Positions 1-9,447 of a DNA stretch of 64,000 nucleotides are shown here, in pieces (position 1 is the first letter of the stretch; each line of letters starts with the position of its first letter). The DNA is from Reinekea sp. G2M2-21 (GTDB lineage Bacteria > Pseudomonadota > Gammaproteobacteria > Pseudomonadales > Natronospirillaceae). Both the position numbers and the translations under genes were made by a program. The stretch lies in NCBI RefSeq assembly GCF_015687175.1, contig NZ_JADPQG010000006.1, positions 217,706-281,705 of the forward strand. Reading direction: 5' to 3'. The notes below the pieces were generated by a model. It had not been told where the DNA came from, searched no databases, and saw only the letters and a program-made list of their open reading frames with translations.

Positions 1-16
1 ACAGCCGGCCAATCCA

Positions 17-1372
17 ATGGCGGGCCAATGCCCAAAGGTGTTGCTGGTCGACGACGACACCAGTTTACTTCGGTTGCTTTCAATACGATTAACCAGTGAA
101 GGCTACGACATACACGCCGCAACCAGTGTCGAAGCCGCCTTGCAGCAGTTGAGCAGCCAGGTGTTTTCGGCCGTACTCAGCGACTTACGCATGCCTGGCC
201 AGGATGGCTTGTATTTACTTGACTACATCGCGAACAACCTGCCCACGTTGCCCGTTATTTTGATGTCTGCACACGGCTCCATTACCGAAGCGGTAGACGC
301 CACCGAAAAAGGGGCGCTTGGGTTCATTACCAAACCCATTGACCACCAAAAACTCCGCACGGTCTTAAACAACGCTATCGCCCAAACCTCATCACACCCA
401 ACGCACGCCTGGCACCGAGACATAATTTTTCGCAGCACGGTAATGCAACGCCTTATCGAACAAACCGGTTTAGTGGCACCGCGAGACGTGAGCATCCTGA
501 TCACCGGCGCCAGCGGCACCGGCAAGGAGTTATTGGCCAAAGCCATTCACAAGGCCAGCCGACGGGCTGACAAACCCTTCATCGCCATTAACTGTGGTGC
601 GTTGCCTGAACATTTACTGGAAAGTGAATTGTTCGGCCATAAAAAAGGCGCTTTTTCTGGCGCCGTCCGTGAGCACCCGGGTTTGTTTCGCGCTGCCGAA
701 GGTGGCACCCTGTTCCTGGACGAGATAGGCGACATGCCTTTGCCACTGCAGGTGAAGCTACTGCGCGTGCTGCAGGAAAAAGCCATTCGCCCGGTCGGCG
801 GCGTGGAAACCATTCCAGTAGACGTGCGAGTAGTGTCTGCGACCCACCGTGACCTGCCCGAGGCCATGAAAGAAGAAACCTTTCGCGAAGACCTCTACTA
901 CCGGCTGTGTGTGGTCAACCTGAGATTACCCAGTTTGAGTGAGCGGCCGGAAGATATTCCAATTCTGGCCCGACACCTGTTACAACAAAGCGCGGAAAAA
1001 CACGGCATTAACGCCACACGTTTTGCCGACGACGCGTTACTGGCCATGACTCAAGCGCAATGGCAGGGCAACATACGACAGTTGGTCAACGTGGTGGAAC
1101 AATGCGTCGCGTTAACCCAAACACCCGTCATCAGCTTGGCTCTGGTGAACCAGGCTATGCTGCAAACAACCAGCCATTGGCCGAGCTTAACCGAAGCCAA
1201 AGACGAGTTTGAGCGGCACTACCTTAACCGGGTATTGAAGATGACCGACGGCGTGGTATCGAAAGCAGCGGAAATCAGCGGCCGGAATCGAACAGATTTT
1301 TATAAGCTCTTAAAAAAACACCAGTTTAACGTACAGGATTTTAAGGGCACCTCTCGCCCGGAAATAGACTGA
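17..1372 (+). CDS. glrR: Sigma-54-dependent response regulator, GlrR type
   Basis: Two-component regulator that activates sigma-54 promoters after phosphorylation by a partner kinase (GlrK in enterobacteria, for envelope stress). Visible domains: receiver at about 5-120 with acidic pair D12/D13, phospho-acceptor D56 and K106; AAA+ domain with Walker A GASGTGKE (164-171), the sigma-54 contact loop GAFSGA (211-216) and Walker B LFLDE (232-236); C-terminal Fis-type helix-turn-helix ending in RNRTDFYKLLKKH. The contact loop is normally GAFTGA, so a conservative Thr-to-Ser change is present. The 451-aa length and the start of the receiver domain (LLVDDD...LRLTSEGY) agree with GlrR. The window begins 16 bases upstream, so a kinase gene may lie just outside and a slightly earlier start cannot be excluded. 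Confidence 0.85.
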   Translation: MAGQCPKVLLVDDDTSLLRLLSIRLTSEGYDIHAATSVEAALQQLSSQVFSAVLSDLRMPGQDGLYLLDYIANNLPTLPVILMSAHGSITEAVDATEKGALGFITKPIDHQKLRTVLNNAIAQTSSHPTHAWHRDIIFRSTVMQRLIEQTGLVAPRDVSILITGASGTGKELLAKAIHKASRRADKPFIAINCGALPEHLLESELFGHKKGAFSGAVREHPGLFRAAEGGTLFLDEIGDMPLPLQVKLLRVLQEKAIRPVGGVETIPVDVRVVSATHRDLPEAMKEETFREDLYYRLCVVNLRLPSLSERPEDIPILARHLLQQSAEKHGINATRFADDALLAMTQAQWQGNIRQLVNVVEQCVALTQTPVISLALVNQAMLQTTSHWPSLTEAKDEFERHYLNRVLKMTDGVVSKAAEISGRNRTDFYKLLKKHQFNVQDFKGTSRPEID

Positions 1373-1428
1373 TGTCCTGACGGCATCCTGTTATCGTAAC
1401 CGGACCGACACAGCAGGAGCTCCTCCCA

Positions 1429-2133
1429 ATGACGGACCAACTGATCTACTGGCCACTACCATTTCGCGGCAATTTTATCCGCCTAACGCTTGAACTCGCC
1501 GGTGTGGCCTATACCGATACCAACTTCCAGGACGTCATCACCTGGAAAAACCAGCCACCACAGGCCAAAGAATTGCCCGCCATGGCACCGCCCTACTTCA
1601 TCGACGCCAGTAACGGCCTTGCCTACAGCCAACTGCCGATGATCATGCAACACCTCGCCGAAAGGCACAGCCTGTTGCCAGACAATGACTACCAACGGAA
1701 GCTGTGTTTGAAAATGATGTTGGACGCCAGTGACATCCTACTGGAAATTACCCGCCACCACGGTATGACCATGTGGCGTCAAGATGACTGGCATGACTTC
1801 CGCAGCCAGCGCCTGCCGTTGTGGATGCAGATATTCGAGCAAACGTACCTAAAGTACGGCCAGCCTGGCGCGCCGTTTTTCTTCGGTGACCGCCTCACAC
1901 AAGCCGACATCGTCGTTTACGGCCTTTGGGGTACCATGACCACGCGCCTGCCGCAACTGCGTGCAGACCTAACACAACATGCCCCGGAAATGGCAAGACT
2001 GAGCGACCGCATAGCCGAACAAACGGCAATAGCGGCATTTGAAACCCGACAGCAACACGACATGGGCAGCCTGTATTGCGGCGGGGAAATTGAAAAGTCG
2101 CTTCGAGCAATGTTAAAAGGCGATGCGCATTGA
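1429..2133 (+). CDS. Glutathione S-transferase family protein
   Basis: A 234-aa soluble protein with the thioredoxin-fold N-terminus of glutathione S-transferases (LIYWPLPFRGNFIRLTLELAG, with the usual PPYFIDASNGLAYSQLPMIMQHLA substrate/GSH-contact region shortened here to its hallmarks) followed by an all-helical C-terminal half with the N-capping-like ADIVVYGLWG segment. It probably conjugates or binds glutathione in the cytoplasm; substrate is unknown. An AGGAG ribosome site lies about 9 bases before the ATG. It follows glrR by 56 bases on the same strand and could be cotranscribed, though no functional link is evident. Confidence 0.8.
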   Translation: MTDQLIYWPLPFRGNFIRLTLELAGVAYTDTNFQDVITWKNQPPQAKELPAMAPPYFIDASNGLAYSQLPMIMQHLAERHSLLPDNDYQRKLCLKMMLDASDILLEITRHHGMTMWRQDDWHDFRSQRLPLWMQIFEQTYLKYGQPGAPFFFGDRLTQADIVVYGLWGTMTTRLPQLRADLTQHAPEMARLSDRIAEQTAIAAFETRQQHDMGSLYCGGEIEKSLRAMLKGDAH

Positions 2134-2146
2134 GGGCGCTCAGCGG

Positions 2147-3328
2147 TTAAGACGCCGCTTGCATTAATGACAGTTGTCGCCACTGGCTCGGAGTCATGCC
2201 GGTTTGCTTTTTGAAATGGGTGTTGAAAACCGATTTAGAATTAAACCCGCTGGCGTAAAGGACGTCAGTGATCGACATACCGCAATTAGCGTCCTGTAGC
2301 AGGTCCTTGGCTTTGCCGATCCGCCAGTTGGCAATGTAATCCGAAAAATTGCACCCTAACCGATTGTTAATAAAGCTGGACAATTCCCGTCCCGGCACTC
2401 CGAGCTTACGTGCAACCTGAACCAATGTGAGGTTTGGATCAAGATATGGCTGATGTTCACGCATAAATTGGTCGAGCTGGTCACTCAGCTGCGTCCAATG
2501 TTCGTTATCTTGCTCTGGTAGCCTGTGCTCATTTTGCTGCGCTGGTGCAAAGCCTGATATCTCAGCTTCTTCATCGCTGAGCGTATTGCGCCGGTCAGAC
2601 CCCAGAATCAAATCAATAATCAGCAGCGTCACAACCACATAAATCCACAAACCCATCACCGTCGTCACTACTTGCATGGCTTCAAATGCCTGAATATGCA
2701 CCAGATAGGCACGTGAAATGTTGAGCAAGAGCTGAATACAATAAGCACCGGCAAATACTTTCAGTAGCCGGTAGCTGCTTTCCAGTGTGTTGGAACGCAC
2801 TTGTTGGAGTGATTTGTGATGTCGATGAACCAGCCGCATCAGCAGAATGATCTGCACCACATAAATGAGGATGACCAGAGTCGACAACCAAGGCCAGTTG
2901 ATAGGGTGGGTTTGCCAGCCACCTTCCCAATAGGCAATTTGCACATCACGCGGCTGCAAGTGATAGAAAAACAACGCAGCACCGCCCTTCAATAACACCG
3001 GCAGGCAATGAAACGCGTCATACCAATGCAAACGAAACTGTTCCATATAACTCCGACGGGCATATAGGTACACCAACCCCGGGAGCGCGGTTGCGAACAT
3101 TTTGCCAATGTTGCCGAATTGTGGGTAATGCAGATATACCATCGTCTTTTCGAGCGCCATGTCGAATAAGACGATGGCAATCAGAAAAAACAATGTCGCC
3201 AGCGACCGCGAGTACACAGGGGCTTTTTCGCCTTTCAAAAACGCAAACACCGAACCGGCAACGGTAAGCTGCGCGGCTGCGACCACATAAACAATAATCT
3301 GAAGGCTGAAGTTACTGAAAAAATTCAT
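2147..3328 (-). CDS. AraC-family regulator with N-terminal membrane domain
   Basis: A 393-aa protein with about seven hydrophobic segments in the first 250 residues and an AraC-type DNA-binding domain at the end (LGVPGRELSSFINNRLG, then SITDVLYASGFNSKSVFNTHFKK and MTPSQWR). Such proteins are thought to sense a signal in the membrane and act directly on DNA. I place the start at the internal ATG giving MNFFSNFSLQIIVYVV, because the upstream in-frame stretch of 29 residues is not membrane-like and has no ribosome site. It runs convergently with the GST gene, with only 13 bases between stops. Target genes are unknown. Confidence 0.8.
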   Translation of the reverse strand: MNFFSNFSLQIIVYVVAAAQLTVAGSVFAFLKGEKAPVYSRSLATLFFLIAIVLFDMALEKTMVYLHYPQFGNIGKMFATALPGLVYLYARRSYMEQFRLHWYDAFHCLPVLLKGGAALFFYHLQPRDVQIAYWEGGWQTHPINWPWLSTLVILIYVVQIILLMRLVHRHHKSLQQVRSNTLESSYRLLKVFAGAYCIQLLLNISRAYLVHIQAFEAMQVVTTVMGLWIYVVVTLLIIDLILGSDRRNTLSDEEAEISGFAPAQQNEHRLPEQDNEHWTQLSDQLDQFMREHQPYLDPNLTLVQVARKLGVPGRELSSFINNRLGCNFSDYIANWRIGKAKDLLQDANCGMSITDVLYASGFNSKSVFNTHFKKQTGMTPSQWRQLSLMQAAS

Positions 3329-3568
3329 TCGACTTTTCGTAAGACTGAGAAGCAGGCATAACCTGGGAGCGATTCGGTAAACCGTAAATATACACGGCAG
3401 AGGAAACGGCGACAATTTAAAACCTCACTATTACCAAACGATATATAGTCAGTCTTAAAAGAAATAACCGGAGTGCATCGCCTCGTTTAAAGCATCACCT
3501 TTGCGGGCGTCTACACCTCATTCTCATCATATTTTCGTATTAAAATTCAATCACTTAGCTTTTCAGTA

Positions 3569-3592
3569 CGTTCTAAATCGTGTTTTAGAACG
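3569..3592. promoter_or_regulatory. Inverted repeat upstream of the lipoprotein gene
   Basis: Perfect inverted repeat CGTTCTAAA - 6 bases - TTTAGAACG, 66 bases before the ATG at 3658. Symmetry and position suit an operator for a dimeric regulator; the regulator is not identified. The membrane-bound AraC gene diverges from here, but AraC sites are usually asymmetric, so that link is weak. Confidence 0.4.
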
Positions 3593-3657
3593 CTAACACG
3601 TGACCCTTCACGCAGAATCCGTAGCGACTACACCTGATAACCTTGCGAGATACATTT

Positions 3658-6342
3658 ATGAAAAACTGGCTCCGGCTTTGGCTTATTTTCCCTTTGGTAT
3701 TACTGATAACAGCCTGTAGTGGCGGAGGCGGCAACGGCAATGCCGACGGCACAGATAACACCCTTACGCCACCTGCGGCACCGCAAAATCTGCAGGCCAC
3801 CGCAACAGACACTCAGGTTAGCCTGAGCTGGGACGCTGTTGCTAATGTCGACGGCTATCAGGTTTATTGGCACGACAATGGTGCTACCACAAGTGAATGG
3901 ACGGCACTGCCAACCACCACCAGTACAAACCTAAATCACACGGGGCTATCCACAACCGTCACTTATTGCTACAAAGTTGCCGCTAAAATCGGCGATCTGG
4001 AAGGCTCATATACTGCTGAGGTCGATGCCACCACGCTGCCAACCATGCCCGAAAACCTCTCGGCCAGCGCCTCTGATACAAAGGTCAACCTAAACTGGGA
4101 TACCGTCACCAATGCCGACGGATACAACATTTACTGGCATGACAATGGAACGACAACAAGTGATTGGACCCTGTTGCAAGCCGTCAGTTTGACGTCCTAC
4201 GCCCACACGGGATTGACCAACGATATTTCGTACAGTTATCAAGTAACCGCCTCTTTCGACACGCTGGAAAGCTCGCCCACCATAGCGGCTTCTGCAACGC
4301 CGAGAAGCGCGCCCGGTGCTCCTGCGTTGGTGAGATCCGCAATCACTCATACTGCTGAAAACGACAATCCGTTGACTCTGAGTTGGCCCGCGGTGACGGA
4401 TGCCACGCTGTACCGGGTTTACTACAGCAAAAACAGCACTGTGGGCACCAGTGATGCCTATGTCGAATCAACCGAAACCAGCGTCACACTGTCCGCAGCC
4501 AACGGCAACCTGAGCATTCAAGATGGCGAGCGCTACTACATGCGCATAATGCCGGTGAATGTCGATGTGACGGGTAGCTTCTCCGAACAATTTATAGTGG
4601 CCGCGCAACCTAAGTGGATGCCCATTTCCTCTGGCTATGGCGTTTCAGCGATCAACGGCATGGCACTGGACACCACCAATGGCATTTACGTTCACGTTGG
4701 GGCAAATGGTTTGATCTCTCGCAGTACTGACGGTCAGAACTGGTCATTACAACATGCTGGTATTGGCGGCTATGAACTGACTGACGTGGTGTGGACGGGC
4801 ACCCGTTTTGTTGCCATTGGAACTGACAATGCGAGCAGCAATGCAAAAGCCATTGTTCTCAGCAGCAGCGACGGTGTTGACTGGCAAGCCAGTCACGGCG
4901 TGCTCGCTGGCAGCCCGCGCTCGATAGCCTGGAATGGTAGCGAGTTACTGACGGTCGGTTACAAGTTGGCCGCGCGCAGTGATGATGAGGGTGACACATG
5001 GACTCCCATCACATCGATGAATGGTGCTAATGTCAGCACAGCCTACTTCACCAGTGTCATTTGGGACGGCAGCCAGTTCGTTTTGGCTGAATTAGGGGTT
5101 GTTGTGACATCCAGCGACCTAACCAACTGGGCGTTCTTCTCGACCAGTCAATTAATAGACATTGCTTTTTCTGGTTCTGCCTATGTCGCGGTGGGTCCCT
5201 TCGGCGTTTTCACCAGCAGTGACCTGAGCACCTGGGCAGAGACACTGGCCATCCCCGAAGGAGCCCCAACCTACTTCTACTTCACCAACGTCGTTTGGGA
5301 TAGCCCCAATAACCAGTTTATTGCCCTGGGTGTAGATACCTCAGTCAACGACTCTGGCAAACTTTACACAAGCCCGGATGGTACTAGCTGGACGGAATCC
5401 ACAACGGACCTGAGCCGATTCATAAAAGGATTGTTCAACGACGGCACACAAACTTTGTTGTATGGCGACAAAGGCGTGATGTTAACCTCCACCAATGGCA
5501 CCAGCTGGTCTGCGCTTGAAAACCACGAAGGGGCCAACCTCTATGGACTAACCGAAGTCGGAGCCAATGGTTGGGCGGCGTCAGGCAGTAACGCCACCCT
5601 CGGCATGAGCCCTGACGGAAATAACTGGAACTGGTCTACCCGGACCTGCAGCAGCTGGACCACCGGCTCCAACTGGGCAGACATCGCCTATAACGGCACC
5701 AACTTGTTCGTGGCTGTTGGGAGCGAAGGCTGTGTCATCACCAGCAGTGACGGCGTCAGTTGGGTTGAACGCAGCAGCGGCGTATCAGAAAACCTGAGCA
5801 GTGTGATTTGGGACGGCACACAGTTCGTCGCCATCGGTGCCAATGGCACGTTGCTGACCAGTACCAATGGCAGCCCATGGACACAGCAAACGCTTCCAGT
5901 CTCTGCCAATCTCAGTCGGCTGATTTATGCTGCGGGCACGTATGTGGCTACTGGCAACAGCGGCACCATCTTAACCAGCACCGATGCCACCAACTGGACT
6001 CAACAAACAAGCCCAACCAGTTTAAACCTGCGCGGCCTGGCTTATCGAAACGGCAACTTTATAATCGGCGCGCCTTCAGGTTACGTGCTGACCAGCGACG
6101 ACGCTGTGAATTGGACCTTAACCAGCGTCACTTCCGGTGGCGGTTCTCAGATGAACACCGTGTGCGCAACGGACGATGGTTACATGGGCATAACCCTAAA
6201 TGGAGAAGCGTTCAGCAGTAGCGATGGCACCACCTGGCAACAAGATTCAGCACCGCCGATGGCCGCGATTTACCGCTGTGAGATCAACAGCAGTGGACGG
6301 ATGTTGATTTCTGGAGTTGGCGGGCTGCTCATGTCGCAATAA
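3658..6342 (+). CDS. Large lipoprotein: fibronectin type III modules plus sialidase/Ycf48-like propeller repeats
   Basis: An 894-aa predicted lipoprotein. The start at 3658 gives MKNWLRLWLIFPLVLLITAC, a signal peptide ending in a lipobox LITAC, then a Gly/Asn-rich linker. Three FN3-like domains follow (about residues 40-320); the first two are near-duplicates sharing GYxxYWHDNG and similar WD-V-N-DGY blocks. From about 330 to the end there are roughly a dozen repeats of the type W-G-FVAVG-G-ITSSDGxxW, typical of BNR/Ycf48-like beta-propellers. It is probably anchored in the outer membrane and exposed outward, binding or sensing polymer. No catalytic residues could be assigned. It stands alone and ends at a strong terminator. 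Confidence 0.75.
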   Translation: MKNWLRLWLIFPLVLLITACSGGGGNGNADGTDNTLTPPAAPQNLQATATDTQVSLSWDAVANVDGYQVYWHDNGATTSEWTALPTTTSTNLNHTGLSTTVTYCYKVAAKIGDLEGSYTAEVDATTLPTMPENLSASASDTKVNLNWDTVTNADGYNIYWHDNGTTTSDWTLLQAVSLTSYAHTGLTNDISYSYQVTASFDTLESSPTIAASATPRSAPGAPALVRSAITHTAENDNPLTLSWPAVTDATLYRVYYSKNSTVGTSDAYVESTETSVTLSAANGNLSIQDGERYYMRIMPVNVDVTGSFSEQFIVAAQPKWMPISSGYGVSAINGMALDTTNGIYVHVGANGLISRSTDGQNWSLQHAGIGGYELTDVVWTGTRFVAIGTDNASSNAKAIVLSSSDGVDWQASHGVLAGSPRSIAWNGSELLTVGYKLAARSDDEGDTWTPITSMNGANVSTAYFTSVIWDGSQFVLAELGVVVTSSDLTNWAFFSTSQLIDIAFSGSAYVAVGPFGVFTSSDLSTWAETLAIPEGAPTYFYFTNVVWDSPNNQFIALGVDTSVNDSGKLYTSPDGTSWTESTTDLSRFIKGLFNDGTQTLLYGDKGVMLTSTNGTSWSALENHEGANLYGLTEVGANGWAASGSNATLGMSPDGNNWNWSTRTCSSWTTGSNWADIAYNGTNLFVAVGSEGCVITSSDGVSWVERSSGVSENLSSVIWDGTQFVAIGANGTLLTSTNGSPWTQQTLPVSANLSRLIYAAGTYVATGNSGTILTSTDATNWTQQTSPTSLNLRGLAYRNGNFIIGAPSGYVLTSDDAVNWTLTSVTSGGGSQMNTVCATDDGYMGITLNGEAFSSSDGTTWQQDSAPPMAAIYRCEINSSGRMLISGVGGLLMSQ

Positions 6343-6360
6343 GAAACCCACCGAAACATA

Positions 6361-6392
6361 AAAAAAGAGGGGCATATGCTCCCCTCTTTTTT
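6361..6392. terminator. Bidirectional rho-independent terminator
   Basis: Perfect 12-bp stem (AAAAAAGAGGGG / CCCCTCTTTTTT) with an 8-base loop, flanked by T-runs on both strands. It sits between two convergent genes (stops at 6342 and 6456) and can serve both. Confidence 0.9.
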
Positions 6393-6455
6393 GCGGTTTA
6401 GTTGAGTCCAGAAGATAATCGTAAAGCTCCTTGCGCAACCGATAATACCGCTGAG

Positions 6456-7214
6456 CTATTGAGTATACATTTCTATCAGCTGCTTAATTTTTTGTTGCTG
6501 TTCGACAGCCTTCAATTGAGCATTAAAACGTTTAAGCAGTTCTGTGTGAGTCCCCTTTTTTGTGGCAATGTAGATATTACCCAAGACCAAGGGCTCTGAC
6601 ACAACAAAAATCTTCTGCTCTAAACTAAGTTCATTGAGCATGTACCCAGCTGACAGGTCCGTATGAATGACGGCATCCAAACGACCTTTTGCAAGCATGT
6701 AGAAATTACTGGCTAACTCACCATCTCTTGCGGAAAAGAGATCACTCGTGCGTAATCGATCAAATTCGGCACCATAACTCCAGCCCCAAAGTGTGCCTAT
6801 TCGCATCCCTTTAAGCTGTTGTACGGTGGTAAGCTTCTTGTTGAGGTTGTTGCTTGAAAGCACAACGATTCGTTCTTGATAAAACGGATCGGAAAAATCA
6901 AGAACCTCTTCGCGCTCATCCGTCTTTAAAATACCAATAACCAGACCATCGCCAACTTCCGTTTGCACCAGTGCGCGCTTAAACGGCAATGTTTCTATCG
7001 AATAAGGCTGACCTATCGCATCAAAAATATCCGTAACTATGTCCCGGTATAGACCGGTGATTTTACCGTTTTCGGTGTACAGATAAGGCGGATAATCGGT
7101 ATAAGCCAAGATTTTGACCGAATCTTCCGCATACGCAACCTGTATAAAAAGACAAAGGCACAGGCTCTTGAGCCAAAACCTTAAGCGTGTCAATTTACGA
7201 CCAGAGAAACCCAT
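6456..7214 (-). CDS. Periplasmic solute-binding protein, family 3 (SBP_bac_3)
   Basis: A 252-aa protein with a signal peptide (LKSLCLCLFIQVAYAEDS, cleavage after AYA) and the layout of amino-acid-type periplasmic binding proteins: KILAYTDYPPYLYTENGKIT near the N-terminus, then GLYRDIVTDIFDAIG, LKGMRIGTLWGWSYG and RLDAVIHTD. Start at 7214 is chosen because a GGAG motif sits about 8 bases ahead; eight further in-frame residues exist upstream. No permease or ATPase gene adjoins it, so it may be an orphan binding protein or a signalling domain rather than part of a transporter. Ligand unknown. Confidence 0.75.
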   Translation of the reverse strand: MGFSGRKLTRLRFWLKSLCLCLFIQVAYAEDSVKILAYTDYPPYLYTENGKITGLYRDIVTDIFDAIGQPYSIETLPFKRALVQTEVGDGLVIGILKTDEREEVLDFSDPFYQERIVVLSSNNLNKKLTTVQQLKGMRIGTLWGWSYGAEFDRLRTSDLFSARDGELASNFYMLAKGRLDAVIHTDLSAGYMLNELSLEQKIFVVSEPLVLGNIYIATKKGTHTELLKRFNAQLKAVEQQQKIKQLIEMYTQ

Positions 7215-7493
7215 CGTCGCTACTCCGCTCTGGACCATCTACAAGAGAAACATAGACCAAGGAAGCAATTTGTGCCTTACAACGGTGTTAACCCGGTAAA
7301 AAAGTTTGACCCATGCGACGTTTTTCGAACGCATCACCGGTCGATCACTTATCCGACCAAACGGCATTCGAGGCGCCATTTGAAACCACCGCCCGAGATG
7401 AATGGCTGGGCTCACGCCCGATCAAACATTGATTTACATACTATGCGTACTCCCGCGCGTTAGCCAAGCAAAAAACCAATACTCAATCACGCA

Positions 7494-8441
7494 TCAAAAC
7501 GCAAACATCCCTTGTACGCTCACATAAAAACCATCGCCAAATGCCTGCTCGTCCTGATCTTCCTGATACATTCGATTTGCAAACGCATACCCGGTGGTGA
7601 CCTTAACCAGCGTCGCATCCAACGTCACAAACGCGGCCATGTATTGCAACTCGGCGGGGGCAACCTCGTCCATCAAACTATAACTGCTGAAGTGATCGTT
7701 CTTCAGACCAACGGCCACACCGGCGAAATCGCCGTAGGCGTGATCGGGTGTAAAAAACCGATAATGCAGCGCGGCTTCAAAAATGATGTCTCTTGCATTT
7801 CTCAGTTGATCGAACCGAACATCGCCGGTGAGCCGCAACGGGTTGTTAGGAGCCAACGTAACCGTGAGGTTTGGCGTGGTTAAAAATTCAAATTTCGCAT
7901 CGGCAAAATTGGAGCGGTAATTCACCCGCAACAACGGTATGGGAAGCAACGGCCAGTTTTCACCCGCGGAGGTTTCTAGCCCAAAATCCCCATATGCCAA
8001 ACCGCCACCGGCCACGACCGATACATTCGGTTGCGCAACAATTTCGTAACCATAGACAAGCCCGAGTTGCACATCTTGCCAATGGAATGAGAATGGCTGA
8101 TCTGCCTCACTCTGAATACTGGCGATAACCTGGTGGCGCCCAACGTGCGCATCCACCAACGTATCTAACGTATAAAGATTTGCTGCGCTGGTGTTACTCA
8201 ACGGCTCGTCAAACGTACTGCCGTTCAGCATGGCCACCATAAGCAGGTTGTCGTTTTGTACTGCAATTCCCGCACTGATGGATTGAACAACCTGCGAGGC
8301 AAGGTTCAGGCTTTCATATTGCGCCAGCGGCAGCACCTGAGTGGCGTTCTGTTCTGACTGGCGCTGCCCTTCGGCGGCTGCCAAACAGCAGCAGCCGGAA
8401 ACCAATAATGTTAAAACGCGACGCATCATGGGCTTATGCAC
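7494..8441 (-). CDS. Predicted outer-membrane beta-barrel protein
   Basis: A 315-aa exported protein starting MHKPMMRRVLTLLVSGCCC with a short signal peptide. The rest alternates short polar and aromatic/hydrophobic stretches, with Gly-rich turns (VVAGGGLAYGDFG) and ends in an aromatic residue (SVQGMFAF), which is the usual C-terminal signature of outer-membrane barrels. It overlaps the upstream CPBP-protease gene by 8 bases, so the two are likely cotranslated. It vaguely resembles DUF6268-type barrel proteins, but I cannot confirm the family. Function unknown. Confidence 0.6.
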   Translation of the reverse strand: MHKPMMRRVLTLLVSGCCCLAAAEGQRQSEQNATQVLPLAQYESLNLASQVVQSISAGIAVQNDNLLMVAMLNGSTFDEPLSNTSAANLYTLDTLVDAHVGRHQVIASIQSEADQPFSFHWQDVQLGLVYGYEIVAQPNVSVVAGGGLAYGDFGLETSAGENWPLLPIPLLRVNYRSNFADAKFEFLTTPNLTVTLAPNNPLRLTGDVRFDQLRNARDIIFEAALHYRFFTPDHAYGDFAGVAVGLKNDHFSSYSLMDEVAPAELQYMAAFVTLDATLVKVTTGYAFANRMYQEDQDEQAFGDGFYVSVQGMFAF

Positions 8442-9294
8442 CTGCTCTGGCAGGCTTCAAGCTTTCGCCCGCATCGGCTGCTTCTAACTTGCCAAAAAAC
8501 ATCTCGCGTTCACGGTAAAGAACAACACCACACAACACCAACAACAAGCCGGTTTGAATAACTTTGCTGTCTGGGTGGGTAGCAAATACTTCGTTAAACA
8601 CATTGGCGGTTAAATGTACGGCAACGGGCACTAAAATGTTGCGGCCGGTTTTGTAGTACAGCCAATTCATTAAGAACACGAGTGGGAAAATGCTCACCAA
8701 AAAGTTCAGGCTGTACAACGCGCCTTCCAGCACCAGATTACTGTGGTAGTAACCGTTGATCGACGCCAACGGCACATGCCAAAGCCCCCAGTAAAACGCA
8801 AATATCATGCAGGTTGTGAACAGAGAAAACTTCTGCCGCAGGCAGTCGGTGCCGTAGGTATGCCACGCAATCTCTTCAATGATGGGCGCCATCATCAACA
8901 GAAACCACACCGGAAAGACGGCCGAAGTAAAGGTGGCGTGCCCGGGAATGGCAAACTGGTTGATGTCGTAACCGAACAGCACCGACACGCCCATCGCCAA
9001 CAGAATGCTGGCGGGCATCATCACCAAAGACACAACCACGTAACCGCCGGTACCGGCTTTAAATTTAAAAAAACGCCCGGCGACATCCGCGATTAACGCC
9101 TTGTCTTTGCCAATCATAAACGCGGAAACCACCAACGGCCCACACAGACCAATAAAACCCATGAGCCCAATATAGGTGCTGTAGGCTTCTGCGCCGGGTA
9201 AATGGCTGAGGTAACCCGCCAACCCCCACAGAGACCAAGGGATAAGTGTGCTGAGCACATAGAAGCGAAGTGGATAACGGTATCGATTAATCAT
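8434..9294 (-). CDS. CPBP-family (Abi/CAAX-like) intramembrane protein with altered glutamate motif
   Basis: A 286-aa membrane protein with about eight hydrophobic helices. The three CPBP protease motifs can be seen: EE at 140-141 (in APIIEEIAWHTYG), the FxxxH motif FYWGLWH with H173, and H227 in VAVHLTANVFN. In active members the first motif is EExxxR; here the Arg is His145, which may lower or change activity. A GGAGG ribosome site precedes the ATG. The promoter region is shared with a divergent TetR gene and carries its palindromes, so repression by that TetR is likely. It is followed, overlapping by 8 bases, by the barrel protein gene. Confidence 0.75.
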   Translation of the reverse strand: MINRYRYPLRFYVLSTLIPWSLWGLAGYLSHLPGAEAYSTYIGLMGFIGLCGPLVVSAFMIGKDKALIADVAGRFFKFKAGTGGYVVVSLVMMPASILLAMGVSVLFGYDINQFAIPGHATFTSAVFPVWFLLMMAPIIEEIAWHTYGTDCLRQKFSLFTTCMIFAFYWGLWHVPLASINGYYHSNLVLEGALYSLNFLVSIFPLVFLMNWLYYKTGRNILVPVAVHLTANVFNEVFATHPDSKVIQTGLLLVLCGVVLYREREMFFGKLEAADAGESLKPARAGA

Positions 9295-9330
9295 GGTAGC
9301 CCTCCAAAATGGCCTGAAAAGTGATGACCA

Positions 9331-9354
9331 AAACTTTTAGTCGACTAAAAGTTT
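9331..9354. promoter_or_regulatory. Operator 1 for the divergent TetR regulator
   Basis: Perfect 24-bp palindrome with core TTTTAGTCGACTAAAA, 37 bases upstream of the CPBP-protease start. It shares the centre TAGTCGACTA with a second site 33 bp further on, in front of the TetR gene, so both are most simply read as sites for that TetR protein. Confidence 0.75.
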
Positions 9355-9386
9355 ACCTCTGAAATTAAGCCTGTCAACTATTTCTT

Positions 9387-9400
9387 TAGTCGACTATAAT
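9387..9400 (+). promoter_or_regulatory. TetR promoter -10 overlapped by operator 2
   Basis: The palindrome TAGTCGACTA (9387-9396) runs directly into a perfect TATAAT (9395-9400). A poor -35-like TGTCAA lies 17 bp upstream (9372-9377). A repressor bound here would cover the -10 element, so the TetR gene is predicted to be autoregulated. Confidence 0.65.
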
Positions 9401-9447
9401 ATTTTGCGTTATAAGCAGGACTTCTGATATTTCTTAGGGGCAGCGAC

